Assembly: GCA_013297875.1 (NCBI GenBank)
Contig: JAAFIW010000002.1
Location: 62,001 to 126,000, forward strand
From: Comamonadaceae bacterium
Lineage (GTDB): Bacteria; Pseudomonadota; Gammaproteobacteria; Burkholderiales; Burkholderiaceae_C
Length of the DNA: 64,000 bases
Direction: 5' to 3'
The translations under genes and the position numbers were made by a program. The notes beneath the pieces are model-generated. The model made no database searches, was not told the origin of the DNA, and saw only the letters and a list, made by a program, of their open reading frames with translations. Shown piece after piece: positions 54,863-62,476 of this stretch (within the stretch, counting starts at the first letter, position 1; each line of letters starts with the position of its first letter).

Positions 54863-56113
54863 TCAGGGCGTTGTTGGCTTGCGTTTGCTACCACCCGTCC
54901 ACCAAGCCAGCAGCCGCTCCAGAGGGCCTTGTTTTGCGTAGCCTTGCCAGCCATGGGCTGCCAGGTCAATCACCAGCCAGGCAGCCAGCGCAATGGCTGT
55001 GACGGCACCCGCACCCAGCTGACCCATCAGTCCCCAGCCAAAGCCACAAAACAGCGTCGCCAGCAAAACCGATTCGCTGACGTAGCAGGTCAATGACATG
55101 CGGCCCGCAGGACGAAACAGGGCCAGCCAGCTGGGTTGGTGGATGTGGATGAGCGCCAACAGCGACACATAACCGGCCGACAGCGCGGGAGCGGTCACAA
55201 ACCCGATGACCAGTGCCATGAGTTGTTGCGGACTCTGGCTGTCCAGCGGCTGCCCGGCGTACACCAGCCCCAGCGCAGACACCAGCGCGCCGGGTAGCCC
55301 AATCAACACACCCAGCCAGATGCCACGCCGCCACCAGCGCGTGTAGGCCTGCGGCTGGCGCAGGCATTGATGGCGACCCGCGACCAGCCCGATGCAGAAA
55401 AGCCCCAGCACCGCCAGGCCGTTGAGTATCAGGATGGTGGTCTGTGCAAACGGCCACAGGCGCAAGCGCGCGCCCACCGCCTCCCAGAACGATCCGGTCG
55501 TCAGCGCTTGGTCGATTTGCAGGATTTGAGTCTGCCATGCCCGGTTTGCAGCGGCATCTTCCGTGGCGGTCAGCGCAAGGGCCAGCAGCAGCAGGCACCA
55601 CACGCCCAGGCAGACCGCCGCAGAGGTGAGCGCCACCCGGTCTGAACGGCGAACCAGCCACAGCATCACGCTACCCAGCACCGCGTACAGCAGCAGGATA
55701 TCGCCCGCAAAAAACAGGGTGCCATGCGCCAGCCCGATCACCGCCAGGCCGGCCAGGCGGCGGCGATAAGCCCGGCGCTGGGCGGCTGTGTTGTCTTTGA
55801 GCACATAACTCAAGCTGTAGCCAAACAAGAACGAAAACAACAAATAAAACTTGGCCTGCGCAAACGCAACCACCGCAAACGCTGCCGCCTGGTCCCACCC
55901 CGACGCAAGCGATGTGTCGGTAAAGCCGCTGGACGAGATGCCGAGAAAGGGCGCGTTGACCACGACGATGCCCAGCAGCGCGAACCCTCTGAGTTCGTCA
56001 GCCAGGGTGTCGCGCATGCTGCCGTCGGCACCCAGCGCTTGTGGATCGGGCGGCGGTAACGCCGTGCCAGCGGAGTTGGCTGCCACCAGTGCAGTGGTGT
56101 GGTCGGTCTTCAT
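54863..56113 (-). CDS. DUF418 domain membrane protein
   Basis: Polytopic inner-membrane protein of 416 residues with about nine to ten hydrophobic segments. The N-terminus has LRGFALLGIVVVNAPFLG, the typical opening of DUF418/YeiB proteins. The C-terminal DUF418 domain contains RPAGRMSLTCYVSESVLLATLF and PLERLLAWWTGG, both typical. These proteins resemble acyltransferase-like membrane folds; their substrate is unknown. The start overlaps the upstream TetR stop by four bases, so the two genes form an operon and the regulator probably controls this transporter- or enzyme-like protein. Confidence 0.88.
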   Translation of the reverse strand: MKTDHTTALVAANSAGTALPPPDPQALGADGSMRDTLADELRGFALLGIVVVNAPFLGISSSGFTDTSLASGWDQAAAFAVVAFAQAKFYLLFSFLFGYSLSYVLKDNTAAQRRAYRRRLAGLAVIGLAHGTLFFAGDILLLYAVLGSVMLWLVRRSDRVALTSAAVCLGVWCLLLLALALTATEDAAANRAWQTQILQIDQALTTGSFWEAVGARLRLWPFAQTTILILNGLAVLGLFCIGLVAGRHQCLRQPQAYTRWWRRGIWLGVLIGLPGALVSALGLVYAGQPLDSQSPQQLMALVIGFVTAPALSAGYVSLLALIHIHQPSWLALFRPAGRMSLTCYVSESVLLATLFCGFGWGLMGQLGAGAVTAIALAAWLVIDLAAHGWQGYAKQGPLERLLAWWTGGSKRKPTTP

Positions 56114-56739
56114 CGCTTACCCGCAGCGTGGGGTTGCGCAGGGGGCAACGGCGTCAAAACGTATTCGCCGAAAAAATCCGCTAAGGCCTTGGCGGTGGCA
56201 GCCTGATCCATGGGCAAATTCAGCTCGGTGTCAAAACCGAGCCCGGTCAACAAGGCCAGGATCAGCGTTGCCACACCCGAGGGATGGATGCCGCTGCGAA
56301 CCCATCCTGCCTTTTGCCCTTGGGTCAAAGCGGCGGCCAGGGCGTTGTGAAGGTCTTTATGCGCCAGCTCGATCGCGGCACGGCCCGGTGGGTTGCGCGA
56401 CAGCTCCAGCCAACTGTCCGAGCCCAGCTCGAATTCGCTGGGGGTCAGCAGGGCTGCCAGGTCTGTGGCGTTTAGCTGCGCCATCCATCTCAAGCCGGCT
56501 TGGCTGGCGAGTTCTCGTAGCTGCTCGCCATACCGCGCCAGTTCCTCCATGGCAATGGCCTGGATCATGGCGTTCTTGTTGTCGAAATACCGGAAAACGG
56601 TGCCCGGACTGGCTTGAGCTTGCGCGCAAATGTCCTCGGTGCGCGCGCCGTGAAAGCCTTTTTGTTTGAACACGGTTGCGGCGGCGGCCAATATGTCCCG
56701 CCGCCGCTGCTCGCTGAGCGCTTCGTCTTTGGTGCGCAT
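56110..56739 (-). CDS. TetR family transcriptional regulator
   Basis: Regulator of 209 residues. The HTH is ILAAAATVFKQKGFHGARTEDICAQAQASPGTVFRYFDNKNAMIQAI (about residues 16-60), a standard TetR motif. The C-terminal helical domain is divergent and does not identify a ligand. It overlaps the DUF418 gene by four bases. The upstream region (56740-56830) contains a short A/T-rich stretch (AAAAGTTTTTAAAACGG), likely including its promoter. Confidence 0.9.
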   Translation of the reverse strand: MRTKDEALSEQRRRDILAAAATVFKQKGFHGARTEDICAQAQASPGTVFRYFDNKNAMIQAIAMEELARYGEQLRELASQAGLRWMAQLNATDLAALLTPSEFELGSDSWLELSRNPPGRAAIELAHKDLHNALAAALTQGQKAGWVRSGIHPSGVATLILALLTGLGFDTELNLPMDQAATAKALADFFGEYVLTPLPPAQPHAAGKR

Positions 56740-56890
56740 GGTGGAAGTCTGGAAAAGTTTTTAAAACGGAGTAGTTCGTCGCAATATAAAGCAATGAAGT
56801 GACGTGTGTCAATGTCGCTATGGCGGTTCGTCAAGTGCTTGGCGATGGGTGGTCAGCGTTTGGGTCAATGCCTGAAGCGTGGCGAGTGGG

Positions 56891-56957
56891 GGTTTCAAGC
56901 CTTTTTGGCACTCCGGCCCTTATAAATATTGCTCAAGCAGCTACAAGTTCAGGAGCA
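56891..56957 (+). repeat. Dispersed repeat copy upstream of the TetR gene
   Basis: Forward copy: GGTTTCAAGCCTTTTTGGC, GGCCCTTATAAATATTG, CTCAAGCAGCTACAAG and TTCAGGAGCA. The 5' box (CAAGCCTTTTTGGC) is especially clear here. Confidence 0.85.
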
Positions 56958-57004
56958 GATATGCGCTGAAAGCGCTGAAGCGCTTTGCAGCCCTTGATGA
57001 CCCC

Positions 57005-57070
57005 TAACTCGGCTCAATGCCCAAATCCCGCAGCCGTGCGCTGGTCTGGATAAAGAGTCTGCGTTTCATC
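57005..57070 (-). pseudogene. Possible Tat-signal gene stub
   Basis: A 21-codon open frame, MKRRLFIQTSARLRDLGIEP, starts with a GGAGA Shine-Dalgarno seven bases ahead and ends in TAG. KRRLFIQ resembles a twin-arginine signal start, so this could be the 5' remnant of a deleted exported protein. It directly precedes, in the opposite reading sense to nothing else, an empty stretch. Coincidence cannot be excluded. Confidence 0.25.
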
Positions 57071-57105
57071 GTTGTCTCCGGGTTGTAAAAAGGGGTCAGT
57101 CCGGG

Positions 57106-58134
57106 TCAGTCCCGCGCGGCTTCGGTCTCTACCAGTTTGCGAAAGCGGGTCAATGCGCTGTCCAGATGCAGGGGCAGCATTTCAAAGTCCGGCGCAGCAT
57201 CCAAGCTGGCTTGTTGCGCGCCAATCATGTCTTTGTCTTCATGAAAAGCACGTATCAGCATCTGGTGCATGGCACCGGCCAGCTCGTCATCGCCTTGGCC
57301 TTTGCGGTGACCTTGCTGAAAGAAATAGTGGGTGCTGTGCTCGGTTTCGGGTGTGACGGTCTGGCAGCTGTGCAACTCCACCTGGCCGCTGTCCACCGTG
57401 TTGTCGGCACTGGGTTTGCCGCCGGACTTCATCAACAGCGTGCCGGGCAACAGAAAGTCGTAGTCCCACCAGCGCTCAATCGTTCCTTTGAATTCGTGGA
57501 TGCGTTGGTAAGACGGGGGTGAGGGCACTTTCTCCACCCGCCGCTGCACCCGCAGGCCGCGCTGGCCAGGGGCGGTGATGGCATCAACCTGCGCACGCGC
57601 CTGCGCAATGGCGGTGGAGCCGCCCAGGGTTTTTTCGTGCACATAACTCAGGTGCGAAAAGTCCAGCAGGTTGTCGCAGATCAACAGGTAATTGGTGTCG
57701 TAGTGCAGGTAGCCCGGCTCGTTGCACCAGTCGGGGCTGCCGCTGGAAAAGTTGTCGGGCAGTTGCGCCAGATCCGCGCGGCTGGGGTCGCCCATCCACA
57801 CAAACACCCAGCGGTTTTTTTCCACCACCGGATAGCTTTTGACGCAGGCCTTGGGCGGCGGCGCATCCATGCCCGGCACCTCAATGCATTGGCCCACCGG
57901 GTTGAACACCAGGCCGTGGTAGCCACAGCGCAAGTTATCGCCTTCCAGCCGGCCTTTAGACAGCGGCGCGCCCCGGTGGCAGCAGCGGTCGGCCAGGGCC
58001 ACCAGGCCTGCGGCTGTGCGGTAGACCACGATGGGCTCGCCCAGCACGGTGCGGGCGAAGATTTTTCCGTTGTCCTGGGCGGTGGGAATCTCGTAGTCCC
58101 AGGCAATCACGTACCAGCAGTTTTTAACAAACAT
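57106..58134 (-). CDS. Rieske non-heme iron oxygenase (VanA-like)
   Basis: Oxygenase component of 342 residues resembling vanillate O-demethylase VanA and related aromatic O-demethylases. It begins FVKNCWYVIAWDYEIP. The Rieske cluster ligands are CCHRGAPLSKG (Cys-x-His) and LRCGYHGLVF (Cys-x-x-His). The mononuclear iron site is NLLDFSHLSYVHEKTLGG, with two His and an upstream Asp. No reductase (VanB-like ferredoxin reductase) gene is nearby, so electrons must come from elsewhere. A MarR-type regulator sits directly upstream with 12 bases between, suggesting substrate-controlled expression. Actual substrate unknown. Confidence 0.9.
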   Translation of the reverse strand: MFVKNCWYVIAWDYEIPTAQDNGKIFARTVLGEPIVVYRTAAGLVALADRCCHRGAPLSKGRLEGDNLRCGYHGLVFNPVGQCIEVPGMDAPPPKACVKSYPVVEKNRWVFVWMGDPSRADLAQLPDNFSSGSPDWCNEPGYLHYDTNYLLICDNLLDFSHLSYVHEKTLGGSTAIAQARAQVDAITAPGQRGLRVQRRVEKVPSPPSYQRIHEFKGTIERWWDYDFLLPGTLLMKSGGKPSADNTVDSGQVELHSCQTVTPETEHSTHYFFQQGHRKGQGDDELAGAMHQMLIRAFHEDKDMIGAQQASLDAAPDFEMLPLHLDSALTRFRKLVETEAARD

Positions 58135-58146
58135 GGCGAGGTTCTT

Positions 58147-58770
58147 TCAAGCGGTGGTTTTGGGTGGGTGCGGGCGAGCCGGTTGGGCCAGCGAGCTGGC
58201 AATAAAGGCCTGTGTGGCCTGCTCGACGGCAGGCAGGTTTTCATGGATGCGCTTGAGCAGGCCCAGCAGGGTTTCGCGTTCGCTTGCGCTCAGCACCGCC
58301 AGCAAAGCCTCTTCACGCGCCAGCGCAATGCCCAGAATCTGGTCGTGAATGTGTTGCCCATGCAGGGTCAGGCTGGCTAGGCGAATGCGTCCATCCGCCG
58401 GATCCAGCTCCAGCGAAATGAGCTGTTTCGCGGCCATCTGCTTGAAGCAGCGGCTCACCGACGCTTTGTCCATGCCAATGATCTGGCTGACCTGCTGGGC
58501 GCTGATGGTTTCGTGAATCGCCAGCAGCACCATGCAGCGCCACACCTCCGCGCCCACGCCAAACATGTTCAGGTAGTGCTGGGAGGAGCCCCGGGTGAGT
58601 TTGTTGGCGATCCAGATCAGGTAAGCCGGTACGTAACGCTCCAGGTCGATTGCCGGGTCGCCCGGCGTCTCTGGGTGTTCTGCGCCTTTATCGAAATTGC
58701 CGTCGCCAGCATCAGACGGTACGCGGTTGCGTACGTTTTTGGGTATCAGGCGCGTGGGGGCGGTGGACAT
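58147..58770 (-). CDS. MarR family transcriptional regulator
   Basis: Regulator of about 207 residues. The winged HTH runs through VWRCMVLLAIHETISAQQVSQIIGMDKASVSRCFKQMAAKQLISLELDPADGRIRLASLT, with the beta-wing DPADGR typical of MarR. The N-terminal 45 residues are a disordered extension. Start ATG 58770 is chosen over a TTG at 58797. It precedes the Rieske oxygenase on the same strand and probably controls it. Palindromic TCAAC/GTTGA half-sites just upstream (58791-58811) are the likely operator and also lie ahead of the divergent rng gene. Confidence 0.9.
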   Translation of the reverse strand: MSTAPTRLIPKNVRNRVPSDAGDGNFDKGAEHPETPGDPAIDLERYVPAYLIWIANKLTRGSSQHYLNMFGVGAEVWRCMVLLAIHETISAQQVSQIIGMDKASVSRCFKQMAAKQLISLELDPADGRIRLASLTLHGQHIHDQILGIALAREEALLAVLSASERETLLGLLKRIHENLPAVEQATQAFIASSLAQPARPHPPKTTA

Positions 58771-58790
58771 GGGTGTATTTGGTTGGCAAC

Positions 58791-58811
58791 TCAACAAGTT
58801 GAATGATCAAC
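58791..58811. promoter_or_regulatory. Candidate MarR operator
   Basis: TCAACAAGTTGA (58791-58802) and GTTGAATGATCAAC (58798-58811) are two overlapping dyads built from three TCAAC/GTTGA half-sites, located 21 bases ahead of the MarR start in the divergent gap with rng. Confidence 0.55.
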
Positions 58812-58896
58812 TGTCTAGTCAAAAGTGGTTTGGGTATTTACCCGCGTCGACCTTGTTGCGAACGCCGCGCCTGCTTTTGCGCTAACAATCAAGCCC

Positions 58897-60405
58897 ATGC
58901 AAGACATCCTCATCAACTGGTCACCCCAGGAAACCCGCGTCGCGGTCGTCGAACACGGCGCGGTGCAAGAACTGCATGTGGAGCGCAGCCTGGAGCGCGG
59001 CCTGGTAGGCAATGTGTACCTGGGCAAGGTGGCCCGGGTGCTACCGGGCATGCAGTCGGCGTTTATCGACATCGGGCTGGAGCGTGCTGCGTTTTTGCAT
59101 GTGGCCGATGTGTGGCACCGCCAGGAAAGTGGTGAGCCGCCTTTTGCCAAACCGTTGACTAAGCCGGGGCAGAACGGCACCACCCTGACACCCATTGAGC
59201 GCCAGGTGTTTGAAGGCCAGGCCCTGATGGTGCAGGTGATCAAAGACCCGATTGGCAGCAAAGGTGCCCGCCTGTCTACGCAAATCAGCGTGGCCGGGCG
59301 CTTACTGGTGTTTTTGCCGCAAGACGACCACATCGGCGTGTCGCAAAAAATACCCAGCGCGCAGCGCGATGCCCTGCGCGCCCGCCTGCACGCGCTGGCC
59401 AGCGACGGTGCGCCCAACCCGGTCAACCCCGGCGGCTTTATCTTGCGCACCAACGGCGAAGACGCCACTGATGCGCAACTGGCCGACGACATTGCCTACC
59501 TGCGCAAGGCCTGGGCCCGCATCAAAGATGGCGCGCTGCGCGTGCCCGCACCCGGCTTGTTGCACCAGGACCTGAACCTGCTGCAACGCGTGTTGCGCGA
59601 CATTGCCGACGAGCACACCCAGGCCATACAGATTGACTCGCGCGAGCAGTTTGAAGCGTTGCAAGCCTTTGGTCTTGAATTCATGCCCCAGGCCACCGCG
59701 CGGCTGCAGCACTACAAGGGTGAGCGACCGATTTTTGATTTGTTTTCCATCGACGAAGAAATTGCCAAAGCCCTGGGCCGGCGGGTCGAGCTCAAGTCGG
59801 GTGGTTATTTGATCGTGGACCAGACCGAAGCGCTGACCACGGTGGATGTGAACACCGGCGGCTTTGTGGGTGCGCGCAATTTTGATGACACCATCTTCAA
59901 AACCAATCTGGAAGCCACCCAAGCCATTGCCCGCCAGCTGCGCCTGCGCAACCTGGGCGGCATGGTGATCGTGGATTTCATTGACATGGTGCGCGAAGAC
60001 CACCGCAGCGCCGTGCTGGTGGAGTTCAAAAAACAGCTCGCACGCGACCGCGTGAAAACCACCGCCGGCGGCTTTTCGCCGCTAGGCCTGGTGGAGATGA
60101 CCCGCAAGCGCACCCGCGAATCGCTGGCCCACATGCTGTGCGAAGCCTGCCCCACCTGCCACGGCGTAGGGCAGCTCAAAACAGCCCGCAGCGTGACCTA
60201 CGACATCCTGCGCGAAATTCTGCGCGAAGCCAGGCAATTCAACCCCCGCGAGTTTCGTGTGGTGGCTTCGCCCAAAGTGATTGAGCTGTTTTTAGATGAA
60301 GAAAGCCAGCATTTGGCGGGGCTGTCAGACTTTATTGGCAAGCCGATTTCGCTGCAAAGCGAGAGTGCGATGGGGCAGGAGCAGTACGACATTGTGTTGT
60401 TGTGA
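58897..60405 (+). CDS. rng: Ribonuclease G
   Basis: Endoribonuclease of 502 residues that matures 16S rRNA 5' ends and degrades mRNAs. An S1-like domain opens ILINWSPQETRVAVVEHGAVQELHVER and contains YLGKVARVLPGMQSAFIDIGLERAAFLH. The catalytic DNase I-like region has DVNTGGFVG (metal-binding Asp) and MVIVDFIDM. The zinc-link cysteines are in CEACPTCHG. It lacks the long C-terminal scaffold of RNase E, so it is RNase G. Start is ATG 58897; the longer frame from 58825 reads through the divergent regulatory region. The maf-rng association is usual but here is interrupted by four genes. Confidence 0.95.
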   Translation: MQDILINWSPQETRVAVVEHGAVQELHVERSLERGLVGNVYLGKVARVLPGMQSAFIDIGLERAAFLHVADVWHRQESGEPPFAKPLTKPGQNGTTLTPIERQVFEGQALMVQVIKDPIGSKGARLSTQISVAGRLLVFLPQDDHIGVSQKIPSAQRDALRARLHALASDGAPNPVNPGGFILRTNGEDATDAQLADDIAYLRKAWARIKDGALRVPAPGLLHQDLNLLQRVLRDIADEHTQAIQIDSREQFEALQAFGLEFMPQATARLQHYKGERPIFDLFSIDEEIAKALGRRVELKSGGYLIVDQTEALTTVDVNTGGFVGARNFDDTIFKTNLEATQAIARQLRLRNLGGMVIVDFIDMVREDHRSAVLVEFKKQLARDRVKTTAGGFSPLGLVEMTRKRTRESLAHMLCEACPTCHGVGQLKTARSVTYDILREILREARQFNPREFRVVASPKVIELFLDEESQHLAGLSDFIGKPISLQSESAMGQEQYDIVLL

Positions 60406-60420
60406 AATTCACTTAAAGAC

Positions 60421-60535
60421 AGGACGCGAAGGTCGCGAAAGTGCGCGAAGAACGCGAAAAATTCAAAAAAACGCATTCATAGAATTTGGTTTTTCTTTTG
60501 CGTCCTTCGCGTAACTTTCGCGCCCTTCGCGTCCT
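60421..60535. repeat. CGCGAAGG-type long inverted repeat
   Basis: Left arm (60421-60460) AGGACGCGAAGGTCGCGAA, GTGCGCGAAGAACGCGAAAA; right arm (60497-60535) TGCGTCCTTCGCG, AACTTTCGCGCCCTTCGCG. Arms of about 40 bp pair with few mismatches around a 36-base A/T-rich loop. It would form a large hairpin at the end of the rng transcript. Such CTTCGCG repeats occur widely in proteobacteria. Confidence 0.8.
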
Positions 60536-60557
60536 CCCCCTAATCCCCTCCAAGTTC

Positions 60558-61280
60558 ATGCCCATCCCCATCCTCACCTACCACCAGATCGACGAACCCC
60601 CTGCGCAGGGCGCGCCGTTTCGCAGCCTGGTGGTGGCGCCGGAATCGTTTGCACGCCAAATGCGCCTGCTGAAAATCTTGGGCTATCAGGGCCTGTCGAT
60701 GTCGGCCTTGTTGCCCTATCTCAAAGGCGAAAAAACCGGCAAGGTGGTGGGCATCACGTTTGACGACGGTTATGTGAACAACCTGGTGCATGCGCTGCCG
60801 GTGCTGCAAAAACAAGGCTTCTCATCCACCTGCTACATGGTCTCCGGTCAGTTGGGTGGCTCCAATGTGTGGGATCACGCGCTGGGCATTGCACCCAAGC
60901 CCTTGATGAACGGCGAGCAGTTGCGCCAGTGGGTGGCGGGTGGGCAAGAGGTGGGCTCGCACACCTGCAACCATGTGGATCTGTCGGTGGCCAGCGCGGC
61001 GGCGGCGGCCAAGCAGATTGCCGATAGCCAGCAAGACCTGCAATACCTGCTGGGCGTGCCGGTGAAGCATTTTTGTTACCCCTACGGCCGCTTTCTGGCC
61101 ACGCACGCCCGCCAGGTGCAGCACGCGGGCTACCACAGCGCCACCACCACGCAAAGGGGCCGGGCGCTGCCCTCAGATGGCTTGTTCACCCTGCCGCGTG
61201 TGCCGGTGCTGCGCGCCACCACGCTGGCGATGTTCTGGCTCAAGCTGGCCACCGGCTACGAGGACCGAAGGCGCGCATGA
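60558..61280 (+). CDS. Polysaccharide deacetylase family protein
   Basis: NodB-fold carbohydrate esterase of 240 residues. The metal/catalytic motif VVGITFDDGYVNN (TFDDG at about 67-71) is motif 1, EVGSHTCNHVDLS is motif 2 (HxxxH-like, SHTCNH) and HFCYPYGRF is motif 3. No signal peptide is visible, suggesting action in the cytoplasm on a precursor glycan. Start is ATG 60558; the longer reading begins inside the inverted repeat. It overlaps the glycosyltransferase start by four bases, and the two are followed by convergent msbA, so an LPS or surface-glycan role is plausible. Confidence 0.9.
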   Translation: MPIPILTYHQIDEPPAQGAPFRSLVVAPESFARQMRLLKILGYQGLSMSALLPYLKGEKTGKVVGITFDDGYVNNLVHALPVLQKQGFSSTCYMVSGQLGGSNVWDHALGIAPKPLMNGEQLRQWVAGGQEVGSHTCNHVDLSVASAAAAAKQIADSQQDLQYLLGVPVKHFCYPYGRFLATHARQVQHAGYHSATTTQRGRALPSDGLFTLPRVPVLRATTLAMFWLKLATGYEDRRRA

Positions 61281-62476
61281 GCGAGGCTCTTCCCACCCGG
61301 CGACTGAAAATCGCCGTGCTCAGCCGCTCGTTTTCCACCCAGGGTGGCGGGGCGGAGCGCTACTCGGTGGCGGTGGCTACGCAACTGGCGCAGACGCACG
61401 AGGTGCATGTGTTTGCGCAAAACTTCGATACCCCGCCGCCCGGCATCACGGTGCACAAAGTCGGCCCCGCGCTACGCCGCCCGCGCTGGCTGAATCAATT
61501 GATCTACGCCTGGCAAACCGCAAGGCTCACACGGGAAGGTTTTGACGTGGTGCATTCGCACGAAAACGTCTGGCGTGCCGATGTGCAGACTTTTCACGTC
61601 AAAAGCGTGCGCGGCAGCCTGCTGGTTGGGCGCACAGGCTGGCGGCGCGCGCTGGCCTGGCTGGGCGTGGTGACCAGCCCGCGCAAGCTGACGTATCTGG
61701 CGCTGGAGACGGCGCGCTGCAAACCTCAGGCGGGTAGGGTGCAAGTGGCCGTGTCGACCTTGCTGGCCGAGGAGTTGCGAGCCCCGTACCCGAACACCCC
61801 GTTCGAGGTCATCACGCCGGGCGTCGATGAACCGCCCACCCGCATGCCCCGCGCACAGGCCCAACAGCAGTTGGGCCTGGCACCCGACAAAACATGGCTG
61901 CTGCTGGTGGGCAACGATTTCAAACGCAAAGGGCTGGATGCGGCCCTGGCGGCCCTGGCGCAGTTACCCAGCCATGTGCATCTGGCGGTAGCCGGCGACA
62001 CCCGCCAGCAAGCGAACTACCTGCCCATCGCACAGCAACTGGGCGTGGCCCCGCGCCTGCGTTTTTTAGGCTCGCTGCGCGACATGTCGGTGGCCTACCA
62101 GGCTGCCTACCTGCTGGTACACCCCACGCTGGAAGACAGTTTTGGCATGGTAGTGCTGGAAGCCATGGCACACGGCCTGCCGGTGGTGGTCAGTGGCCCG
62201 GCCTGGTGCGGTGTGGCTGCACAACTGGTGCACGGGCAGCAGGCCTGGTTGCTGCAAGACCCGCACAATACACAGGAGTTGGCCGACACGATTAAAAAAC
62301 TGCTATCAAATAGTGAGCTGCTTGAGCAGTTAATACATGGGCTGGATGGCTTTCTGGCTCTAAACGGGTGGCAGCAGGCCGCGCAACGCTATGAGCGCTT
62401 GTACCGACAGGTAGCGGCTCACAAAATGGGCACGTCCCCAAACAACTCATTCGACACGCCACCCGAAGCCAGCTGA
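61277..62476 (+). CDS. Glycosyltransferase family 4 protein
   Basis: GT-B glycosyltransferase of 399 residues. The donor-binding C-terminal domain contains LLLVGNDFKRKGLDAALAALAQLP, RLRFLGSLRDMSVAYQAAYLLVHPTLEDSFGMVVLEAMAHGLPVVVSG (EX7E-type motif). The N-terminal domain starts IAVLSRSFSTQGGGAERYSVAVA. It resembles LPS core glycosyltransferases such as WaaG. The peptide LLSNSELLEQLIHGLDGFLAL (about 345-365) is the translation of a dispersed repeat at 62300-62365. The 3' end overlaps the opposite-strand msbA end by 58 bases. Sugar specificity is unknown. Confidence 0.9.
   Translation: MSEALPTRRLKIAVLSRSFSTQGGGAERYSVAVATQLAQTHEVHVFAQNFDTPPPGITVHKVGPALRRPRWLNQLIYAWQTARLTREGFDVVHSHENVWRADVQTFHVKSVRGSLLVGRTGWRRALAWLGVVTSPRKLTYLALETARCKPQAGRVQVAVSTLLAEELRAPYPNTPFEVITPGVDEPPTRMPRAQAQQQLGLAPDKTWLLLVGNDFKRKGLDAALAALAQLPSHVHLAVAGDTRQQANYLPIAQQLGVAPRLRFLGSLRDMSVAYQAAYLLVHPTLEDSFGMVVLEAMAHGLPVVVSGPAWCGVAAQLVHGQQAWLLQDPHNTQELADTIKKLLSNSELLEQLIHGLDGFLALNGWQQAAQRYERLYRQVAAHKMGTSPNNSFDTPPEAS
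62300..62365 (-). repeat. Dispersed repeat copy inside the glycosyltransferase gene
   Basis: Reverse copy: CTGCTATCAAATAGTGAGC, TGCTTGAGCAGTTAATACATG, GGGCTGGATGGC and GGCTCTAAA. It is in frame in the C-terminal domain. Confidence 0.85.

Larger units (their letters stand above)
56740..57105. other. Intergenic region with repeat and gene stub
   Basis: This 366-base gap holds the promoter region of the TetR gene (left), a dispersed repeat copy (56891-56957) and a 66-base open stub on the minus strand (57005-57070). Nothing else is recognisable, and no full-length gene fits. Confidence 0.7.

Noticed and set aside
12962-62365. The repeats as a CRISPR array
   Set aside because: Copies are kilobases apart, in both orientations and inside genes, with no regular spacers and no cas genes.
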